Part shown: one piece after another, positions 11,886 to 20,700 of the stretch
How the letters are laid out: each line of letters starts with the position of its first letter
Numbering within the stretch: the first letter of the stretch is position 1
Source: a virus
IMG/VR virus record: IMGVR_UViG_3300045413_000162
Span: 1 to 32,744 of that record
DNA: 32,744 nucleotides
Reading direction: 5' to 3' (one strand)
The notes under the pieces: generated by a model
The model's input: the letters and a program-made list of their open reading frames with translations, nothing else
Databases searched by the model: none
What the model was told of the DNA's origin: nothing
Made by a program: the position numbers and the translations under genes

Positions 11886-13241
11886 TTATGGTTCGCCAAA
11901 GGGATTTCTTTGCGTGAAGTCTAAAATATCATCAGCATTGAGTTCAATAACATCATTTTGAGCATATGAATCGACAAGATCCTGAGTTTCTGCACTATAA
12001 AATGCATATACTGCTCCCGATTCTGATCCTGTGATTGCCTCACCATTTACAAAACTGCCGTTAATAATACTGATTTGAAGTTCCTTAGTTGATGCTGTCC
12101 ACTTTTTAACTCTTGCAGTTGTTCCAGAATTACTACCAATAATTATTTCATTGAATACATAATTTCCTGCTCCGAGTGTATTGGGTGCGGCAACTGTGAC
12201 TGATGGAACAGAAGTATACCCAGATCCAGCATTAGTAATGTAGATCGCTGATATAGCATTTCCAGATAGAATTGAATATCCCTTTGCCGTAGTTCCTCCA
12301 CCAGGAGCACCCGAGAAAGTGATGATTGGTGCAGTTGTATAACCAGATCCACCACTTGTGATTGTTACAATACCCACTGTTCCAGTTGTTCCAATACCTG
12401 CGGTTGCAATTCCCCCACTACCCGTTGTACTTATAAAACTAATTCCTGGTGGATTAATATATCCAAAACCAGGATTTAAGATTGCAACTGAACTAATACC
12501 AAATCCAGAGTTTGCAAATGCCAGAGCCGATGCAGTTTTTCCTCCTGCTGGTGCAGAAGATATTGCTACAATTGGATCACTTTCATAACCATATCCATCA
12601 TTAATCAATTGAATATATTGTAATCCGCCATTTCTAATTGTAGTCAAAGCAGTAGCCGTTGATCCTATTCCAACAAGAGTAAGAGTCTGAATATACCCAT
12701 CTTCTTTAACATTATCATCAATATTTGCAACATCCGTATCGATAACTTCGTCTTCATAACGGAAGAGTTCACATCTCAGTTCATAAACATAAGTCTTTTG
12801 AAGTTGATAGAAAGGTTGCTCATGCTCAACAAATTTAATCTCAAATAATCTATCGCCAAGAGGAAACCAAATTAAATCACCTTCTTTTGGTCTAGTTGAT
12901 AGTTCAATATTTGGTAGATTTTTTATCAGCGGAGAAATATAATTTTCATATCTTTCTTTGGATATAATTAATGTTAAATCATTTAGAGGTTGTACACCAA
13001 ATTTTGATAAAATAGTTCCCTGTCCTTCATATCCATCATAAGTATTCACATAAGCTTCTATTGGATATGCATCATCAAATTTTGATTGTATTACTTCTTT
13101 AATAACTGTCTTTTTGGTTACATATTTTCTGGGAAGATAATAAACTTCAACTCCATACATTCGGAGTTGTTCGTTAATCAAACTCTGTATTAATCCTTGT
13201 TCTGCGGATGTTCCCTGAGTAAAAAACGGATTAAGTGCCAT
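11886..13241 (-). CDS. gp14: Neck protein gp14 with an inserted GxGY-repeat domain
   Basis: Residues 1-165 align with T4 gp14: MYGVEVYYLPRKYV, AYPIEAYVNTYDGYEGQG, LSKFGVQPLNDLTLIISKER, KEGDLIWFPLGDRLFEIKFV and PFYQLQKTYVYELRCELF. gp14 forms the neck with gp13 after DNA packaging. The C-terminus LDFTQRNPFGEP corresponds to the short T4 end. The protein is 451 residues against 256 in T4. The extra lies between about 185 and 425 and holds four G-x-GY repeats (LINDGYGYESDP, LNPGFGYINPP, TSGGSGYTTAP, TNAGSGYTSVP), then an SG(T/A)-x-A-x-V module (SNSGTTARVKKW, GEAITGSESGAVYAF). Both module types recur in the baseplate proteins. One base separates the ATG from the gp13 stop. Confidence 0.95.
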   Translation of the reverse strand: MALNPFFTQGTSAEQGLIQSLINEQLRMYGVEVYYLPRKYVTKKTVIKEVIQSKFDDAYPIEAYVNTYDGYEGQGTILSKFGVQPLNDLTLIISKERYENYISPLIKNLPNIELSTRPKEGDLIWFPLGDRLFEIKFVEHEQPFYQLQKTYVYELRCELFRYEDEVIDTDVANIDDNVKEDGYIQTLTLVGIGSTATALTTIRNGGLQYIQLINDGYGYESDPIVAISSAPAGGKTASALAFANSGFGISSVAILNPGFGYINPPGISFISTTGSGGIATAGIGTTGTVGIVTITSGGSGYTTAPIITFSGAPGGGTTAKGYSILSGNAISAIYITNAGSGYTSVPSVTVAAPNTLGAGNYVFNEIIIGSNSGTTARVKKWTASTKELQISIINGSFVNGEAITGSESGAVYAFYSAETQDLVDSYAQNDVIELNADDILDFTQRNPFGEP

Positions 13242-13242
13242 A

Positions 13243-14088
13243 TCATCCTATCATGTCTAGTGGTGGTAATTCGTAATAAGATGAACTTTTCTCCATGAGA
13301 GCATCAATTTCTCTTTGTCCATCATCATAAATTTGCCTTCCATTGAGTTCTACACCACCAGGAAGTCTTACTCCTTGGAATTTAATTAGATTCATTCCCC
13401 ACTGTCTTTTTACGAGAGCAGTTAAATATTGCTTTAAGAAAGAATCATTCCAAACTCTTGCGTATGTATTTGGATCTAAAAGTCTATAACAATCAATAAT
13501 TATATAATCTCCCACATTTAAACTTTGGAAATCAACATCCAAATAAAGTCTATCTTGTCTCTTATTAAATCTAATCGGTTTATGAGTGCTCAATAAGAAA
13601 TCAATAGTTTCCAAGTAAGTTCTTGTCATAGAATATGTCAAAAGTTCTGTTGATCCCCAATAATAAATATCATTCAAAAATAATTGATATTTGATACTAA
13701 ACATGTTGTTGGTCAAAGAATTTGACCCATCAAATCGAAATATTTTTGTAACTCCAATTACAGATGGAGGAACTTCGATGTAATTGCTGTTTTCGTTGTA
13801 TGTAAATGTGGTAGCAGCACCAACCATTGTTGTTGTAACAGTTTCTGTTGTTAATCCCACAACAGAGTTCTTTGCAGGTGCTCTTCCTCTGTTAATATCA
13901 TCTTGGGTAATTTGATATTTTAAAAAAGCTTGATATACGCCATCAAAATGTCTTTCTTGGAAATATTGAACAGCATCATCTACAAGGTCTTCAATTTGCT
14001 CATCGGACACGTTAATCTCCAAAACTGGTGCTCCCAGTTTTCTTTTTACGTAATCAATTAATTCTCCCCTCGATGCTGGTTGCGCCAT
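13243..14088 (-). CDS. gp13: Neck protein gp13
   Basis: Residues 12-60 (YVKRKLGAPVLEINVSDEQI, then EDLVDDAVQYFQERHFDGVY) match the T4 gp13 N-terminus (KKSLGAP..NIEVTDDQI). The rest has the typical gp13 features KYQLFLNDIYYWG, FNKRQDRLYLDVDF and NDSFLKQYLTALVKRQWGMN, and the end YYELPPLDMIG. Its length of 281 is close to T4 gp13 (309). Unlike gp8, gp14 and gp15 it carries no inserted module. gp13 and gp14 together seal the filled head for tail joining. A CATAAATA motif lies 24 bases upstream. Confidence 0.95.
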   Translation of the reverse strand: MAQPASRGELIDYVKRKLGAPVLEINVSDEQIEDLVDDAVQYFQERHFDGVYQAFLKYQITQDDINRGRAPAKNSVVGLTTETVTTTMVGAATTFTYNENSNYIEVPPSVIGVTKIFRFDGSNSLTNNMFSIKYQLFLNDIYYWGSTELLTYSMTRTYLETIDFLLSTHKPIRFNKRQDRLYLDVDFQSLNVGDYIIIDCYRLLDPNTYARVWNDSFLKQYLTALVKRQWGMNLIKFQGVRLPGGVELNGRQIYDDGQREIDALMEKSSSYYELPPLDMIG

Positions 14089-14111
14089 AATCAGTTTTTT
14101 ACTATTTTAAA

Positions 14112-14119
14112 TATTTATG
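14112..14119 (-). promoter_or_regulatory. Late-promoter motif CATAAATA upstream of gp13
   Basis: NATAAATA-type motif on the minus strand, containing the TAA stop (14115-14117) of the 131-residue gene and 24 bases before the gp13 ATG. It would start a gp13-gp14-gp15-gp16 transcript. Confidence 0.7.
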
Positions 14120-14510
14120 GAGCAGATGATATGCCAGGTTTTACAATGATATTGCCGTCTACAATTCTATAAACTGTTGATCCCGAACTTACTAGTACAT
14201 CATAAACATATCTTCCTTCTTTCAAATTTCTCGTTTGTGTTGATCCAAGAGATATTTTGAACTTTCCTCCTGCTGCACTTGTAAATCCAACATTGAAAGT
14301 TGCCAAAGCATAAGATGATGATCCTATTGAAACACTTTTTGTTAGTTGTGATGAACCAGTCCAGGTTGTTCCAGCACCAGAAAAATCAAAAACAGATCCC
14401 GAAGTTGTTTTTACTGTAAACTCATTTACAAAGTCTGCCCCACTATTAATTGTTAAATTAATAGCAACAGGAGTACCTGATGTTGGGTCAAAGGTAAGAG
14501 AGTTTGCCAT
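14115..14510 (-). CDS. Beta-sandwich virion-type protein, 131 residues
   Basis: The protein is Ser/Thr/Gly-rich with alternating strands: AINLTINSGADFVNEFTVKT, VFDFSGAGTTWTGSSQLTKS, YALATFNVGFTSAAGGKFKI and LKEGRYVYDVLVSSGSTVYR, then IVDGNIIVKPG. I recall this plan from small baseplate or fibre-associated domains in several phage groups (resembling the N-terminal domain of BppU-type proteins, from memory). It has no Cys and no membrane segment. It overlaps the upstream coiled-coil gene by one base (TAATG). Between the giant baseplate protein and gp13 it is most likely a small virion protein. The exact role is unknown. Confidence 0.85.
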   Translation of the reverse strand: MANSLTFDPTSGTPVAINLTINSGADFVNEFTVKTTSGSVFDFSGAGTTWTGSSQLTKSVSIGSSSYALATFNVGFTSAAGGKFKISLGSTQTRNLKEGRYVYDVLVSSGSTVYRIVDGNIIVKPGISSAP

Positions 14511-14740
14511 TATTGTAATTTCTCTATAAAAGTTTTAAGAAGATTTTTTATTTCGTCAACATCGTCTTTTATATTACTAATTTCATTTTCAATATTCTTA
14601 ACTCGATTCACTTCATTTTCTTTTTGTTTTTTTAGACGCATATATTTCTCATATTCGTATTTAGAGTCATTAACAATCGCATTGCTCTTCTGATCTCTCA
14701 AAAGAGCATCATTATCTTTTACTTTAATATAATCACTCAT
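14510..14740 (-). CDS. Small coiled-coil protein, 76 residues
   Basis: The protein is almost wholly helical and charged. After NDALLRDQKSNAIVNDSKYE comes YEKYMRLKKQKENEVNRVKN, then a heptad run IENEISNIKDDVDEIKNLLK up to the C-terminus. Ile/Leu at heptad spacing (IENEISNIKDDVDEI) supports an oligomeric coiled coil. It overlaps both neighbours by one base (TAATG at each end), so it should be made at a fixed ratio to the giant protein and the 131-residue protein. It may help assemble or trimerise a baseplate part, which is inference. Confidence 0.82.
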   Translation of the reverse strand: MSDYIKVKDNDALLRDQKSNAIVNDSKYEYEKYMRLKKQKENEVNRVKNIENEISNIKDDVDEIKNLLKTFIEKLQ

Positions 14741-17700
14741 TATGCCAATGCGAGTGCTCGCATGTCTTTGATCTTAGGAACGTAAGCTTGATTTATTGAT
14801 GTCAATACAATTTTAATTCTAAAATACTTAAAGTCTGGTAAGTTATTTGCAGTAAATTCATAATTTGCATAACTATCAATTGTAGAAATCGACTGATTAA
14901 TATAATTTTTATCAATGAACTTGTCTGATGTTCCATCATTATTTGCAAAATTAATAACATCACCATCAACATCCAGATTCTGATACCCTGGGAAAGGAAT
15001 GAAAACCGGGTCTCCATTCTCAGAATTATCTATTGCATAAAATGCTCTAATATCGGAATCTACATTTATATGAGCAGATAAGAATAATTTGATTGATCTT
15101 GCTGGATTTTTCAATCTAACAATTTTAGTTACATATTGACAATCTGATGGATCTTCAAAGAACGAATTAACTCTTGGATCAGTCTTATAGTCTGTAAATA
15201 CGCTATTGATTCTATTAGAAGTTGTAATTATATTGACTCTTGTTGTATCAATAATAGGAGATAACCTTGTATTATCTGTTGCCAGATTCATTGACATTGT
15301 AAGAGATTTATTTCCAGGTAAAGTTGGAAGTAAATTCTTTTCATTTACCTTAGACGCAATAATTCTTGGAGAATTCAGATAATTTGTTCTATTAAGAATT
15401 ACAGATTCATATCCTTGATCAATGAATGATGTTTCTGAACCACTAATACTTGTTCCACTGACTGTTCTAATCTGAGCGTTGACAGATGTTAGATTTGGAA
15501 TAAAGGTTTGAATATTAGGAGTTACAGCTTCGAATGGAATGTTTTGAGTTGCTTTTGCAATATTTCCACCAGCAGTTGTTGTATCATCGAAATATAGTGG
15601 AATATATGTAGACTGTTCATTACTTCTATCTACGCCATAATCTGAATCCTTCGTATTTAATTTAATGTAGTAGTAATTCAATCCGACTGGATTTGCAACC
15701 GTAGAATCGGATAATCTGTGTGTCTTATTAATTCTTCTCAGTGAAACTCCACTGTATTCATACTTATAAATCACATCACCACTAGTAATTGCCTTTCTTA
15801 CACTGTTGCCAATTCCCCTGGTAATAGTGATAAGTTGACCATTACTTACACCTTCATATTTGATGATTTCTTCATTGACAAGAATGTATCCTGGATTTGC
15901 ACCAGATACTGAAAGATTTTCAAAAATTTCAAATCCAGAAACACTTCCAACTGCAATCTCTCCATTATAGTCCTTAGTATAAGGAACAGTAATAGTTGTT
16001 GGAGAAACGTCTGGAAGTACACCTTTTAATGTTACATAGTTTGTATTTGAATGCATACCATGGTTTTTGTGATTGACCTTAAAGTGCAATCCATCAGATA
16101 CTACATCTATTGCACCAGAGATGTACAGTTCAGATCCAGAGGAATTTATAATCGCTGTTGTTATCCCTGCACTAGTATATTTGTAAATTGTGTTAGCAAC
16201 ACCCGCAATAAAGTTACCTTGTACGTTATCAATAACCAATTGATTTACATCGCTCACTGATGTAACATTAATCTTTAAGTTAGTACCAGTTGATGTTGTG
16301 CCAAAAGTTGCGGTTAAAACATCACCAACAGAGTATCCAGTTCCACCAGACACTAATGCTATTGTTGCAACTACACCATTTTGAACTGTTATATTTGCTG
16401 TTGCATCTTTTCCTGTTCCGGTTAAAGTTTTTAATGCAACCGCAGAATAAATTTCAGTTCCTTCTAATGGAGCATAACCAAGTCCACCATTCAAAATGGA
16501 CAGACCACTTGCCTTTCCAACTGACCCAACATAATTGCCATAAGCACCAGTTGAAAGTTGAATCACACTGTTGCCAAGGATAAAATTATTATCAGAAAGT
16601 GCAGATGAAATACCAATCTTAATTCTTCTTGAATTTGATGTAATTGGATTTTGTACTAAGATAGGAATTTGTGCATTTCCTTCTGCTAAATCGGGGTTAA
16701 AGAATGAAATACTTCCACTAGTTGCAAACTCGGCTCTATACAGTTTAAATGTCAAATCATCTGTAACTGTTGGTTGCCAGTTTGATGCATTTTGTGACTT
16801 GTATAGTGCGCCGAGAATTGGTTGAGTTGAAACCAAGACTTGTGAAGAAGAGGATGGTTTTTTATCAACTTCACCTAGTCTAGATGTCCAAACTTTGTAG
16901 TTATTTGAATTAGTTGATAAAACAATTGCATAACTTCTCTTTCCTTCCAGATAAACTGGTGACTTAAATGCAAAGTGAGTTGGAGTTGTTGCATCAGAAG
17001 TCTTCACCACAGAACTTGCATCAAGAGTAACTTCACTGAATGGAAGAACTACATCTGATGGTTGATTAAAATCAACAGTTCTAAGTTGGCAAGTAACTGG
17101 CAGTTCATCATCTTTATCTTTAAAGTAAATATCAAGACCTGTTAAGAAAACACCAGTTTCATCATCAACAATGAAAGTCTGTGCAAGAGGATCAATATAT
17201 TTTCCACCAAAAGATGAAACAACAGAATTTTTAAATGTAAACTTACTAATCTTTTTAGGACTCTTAATTGAAGCAATATCATCTTCAACTGCTTCAATTG
17301 TGCCAACTGACAAGTACTTGTCCTCGGATACAGAATTAAGAACCTGAGTAGAAGAACTATTGACTGAACTATTAGTCAGTTTAAATACTTTTTCACCAGT
17401 TGTGAACTTTGGATTAACTGCAACATTTGGATCTGGAATATAGAAGGACCCGATTGCAGTTCCAGTGCTATCATTTACGATTCTGACATTTTGAACTGTT
17501 GCTTGTGCTCCACTCGTTTGTCCATATAGTTTCATTCCAACTGCAATAAATCCAAAGTATTCACCTTGTGGTTTGTTTGCAAGAGAATATGTATCAATAT
17601 TTAGAAGTGTTGATGTGGATGAATACTGAGCTGGAACTGTGAGATCTGAATTGTATGGGTTAAACTTATGTATTTCCGTTGGAGCATTGTATGGACCAAA

Positions 17701-20700
17701 CTTGTGATTTGATATTGCCACTCTGAATGCAATCTTTGGATTCACTCCACTGATAACATCATCATAATCAATTCCTGGGAAGAATCCACTGACAGTTTCC
17801 CCAACAGAGAAAGCACCAGAATCCATTGTAATTTCAACCAATTTAGGAACCACAAAATTATTAACATCTACGCCATCAAAAAATGCATACATTCTAGAAT
17901 ATGGTTGCAGACGCTTAGAAACAAATTCTACGTTTCTTGAACGGATAAATGGAGTAATTTCCGAAGCAATTGATTTATCACCAACCGTTAAAGTTTCAAA
18001 TTCTTGGGTATCAATAGTTTGAGAATAAGTCTTATCAGTATCGGATGTGATAGATTCAATTGTTACACCATCTGAACTCTTTTCAAGACCAATCCATCTT
18101 AGATCTCCATTATTTGAAGAAGTTCCATTATTATTAAAGAACTGTGTATAAGTTGATCTTGTTTCTGATTTACCATTCAATAAGTTTCTATTTCCTGTCC
18201 AAATAATGTTCCACGACTCCCAAATAGTGGGAATAAATCCAATTTGAGAATCATAATTTTCTAACTTAGCAATTTTATCAATTGTTGAAGTAAAGTTTCC
18301 AGCAACATTGAGATTTTCTGGATCGAGTTTTACAGAATCTACCCAAATATCCGAATCTGGTGTAAGATCAAGAGTTCCCTCCCAGAAGTTAACCAGATAT
18401 GGTGAAATTTGTTCAGTTCTAGTTGCAAATGGTTGAGATAACCATTCAGTTGTGGTGTAATCTAAACTAATTACATCGCCAGTTTTCTTGACATTTGAAC
18501 CTTGAAGATCCGTTACATAGTTTAAATCAGCATAAGGATCCGATGACTGTCCGATTCCAATAATAGAATTTGAACCTAAAATTAGATCAATCGCACTGGT
18601 GTAGTGTGATGGTCTCATCTCTCCGACGTTTGGATTGATCGAATTCTTTACACCGTTTCTTACATCTTGATTGGAACTGTTTTTGAAATTATCTACAAGA
18701 AAACCAGACTTAAATTGATTGATGCCATTTTTATCTGGAACTGAAAGGTTTGCAGTGTCTGTTTCGAGTAAAGAAAGTGTTGTAAACTTTTCTAGACTGT
18801 TAATTCTAGTTTCCAGTCTAGAAATATCAGCCATTGTGTATCTCTTATAACTTTGTTGAGATACAGACGCATTTTGTGTATTATACAGATAAGGTGGTAA
18901 GAAAATTTGAGCAACCTCGATTGCATCATCAATTGAAGTTGGTGGATTTGGTGTTTCCGAAGATACACCTTGAACCAACTTAAATATTCCATTTTTATTG
19001 AGGAAAACTTTGTCTATTCTTGGAAGATAGAATTTAAAATCAAGTAAAATCTGCTCATCAGATGCCAAAATATTTTTTGCACTATTTCCCGATTGTGCAA
19101 ATGATCTTCCAGAAAACTCAAATGGTGATTTTGCACCAGATGAAACCGTATAAGATGCAACTCTTGGACGAATATCAATAATATCTGTATTTCTTAATTC
19201 ATTGTAATATGGAACATCCTTATTAAAATTGAAGGAGTTGTATGAGTTTACAGTTGTGATATCTCCATCATCATTTGAAGAATAATAACCATATTGGAAA
19301 TAAACTTTAATTTTTTTCTTTGGAGAATCTTTTTCTGAGATTCTTCTTATTCTTCCATAGTCATAAAAAGTATCTCTTTGACCATTATCTAGAATATATG
19401 AACTTGTAATATCTCTACCATTAGCAGTTACGCTAGAAACCCTAGATTCAATCCCAGATTCCTCAAAAACGAGAATTTCCCCGACCGTGAAAGATTTTTG
19501 ATTGAGATATACAATTTCAACTGTGGTGTCTGTTGTTTTCTCAACATATGTCGCTCTGGCACCGCTGAGAGCGCCTCTAACGGTCTCTCCTAGGATTAGA
19601 TCTGCCGTAGTAGCATTTGGTCCTGTAAGCGATTCTAGGGACAATCTGGGAGCACTTGGATTATCTGTTCCGTAAGATTCAAAAACACCACGAAGTTTGA
19701 TAATGTCTGGAACATTAAGAGAAATTTCTTCGTCTTGAACTCTTGTTCCATATGGATAGTCTCCATAAGAAAGACCATCATTTAACGTAGTTGTTCCAAT
19801 TCCAGACGAAGCATTTGCTGAGTATGAAACAATCAAACTGCTTGATCTCTGATTTTCTTTTGCTTTGGAAACTACATTAATTTTTCTTAAAGTGGCAATC
19901 AGTCTTGCATTTCCACTCTCGTTGATGCCGTTTATAGTTAATCTAGTAGAACCTGCACCAAACGTGAACATATCAGACCTTAAAGCCTGAACTGTACCAT
20001 CAGAGAAAGTTAAGATATATCTTTCTTCGTCAAAAGGAAGGAAAGTTTCATTTGCTGCTGCTATTACCGTATTGGTAGAATTTGCACTTACAACAACATC
20101 ATACTGTTTTCTAATTGTTAAATTTGAAGATGACAAATTAATATCTGAAACGTTTCTTCTTGAAAGCGGTGTATAGAGAGTATTGTCAGAAGATTCTGGT
20201 AATTTTGTACCAATTACTTCTAAATCCGAAACGTTTATTGTATTTTTTGGTAAATTTCCATTATTGACACCAGCAACACTTGTAGTTCCTTCAACTATAA
20301 GGGTTGTAAATCCATTATTTGTTCCTATGGACTTAACTTTTGCATAAGACTTATCATAAGCCGTTGCAGCAGCCTGTATGCTAAATGCTAATGTTGAATA
20401 TGAAATAAACTCTACAATGTCACCAGCACTCAGTCCAACTCCAAATACAACAGAAGTGCCACTTATTGCATCATAGTTTGAATAATCAAGTTTAATACCG
20501 TTTACGTAAACATCTAAAAATCCTGGTGTATATAAAACCGTGAATGTTTGTTGACCCTCTGTTGCTGTAAATTTTGAATCAGAAAAATAATTACCACTTC
20601 CATAGAGAATCACCTCTACCAAATCATTTGTAAATAATTCATAGTTAAGTAAGAATGATGAGTTCTGAGCAAATTGCACAAAATCATTTTTGTTATACTT

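Noticed and set aside
14802-15017. Minus-strand ORF of 71 codons
   Set aside because: Out-of-frame reading inside the 2916-residue gene, as are 18792-18992, 12143-12355, 26972-27160 and 28856-29047 in their host genes.
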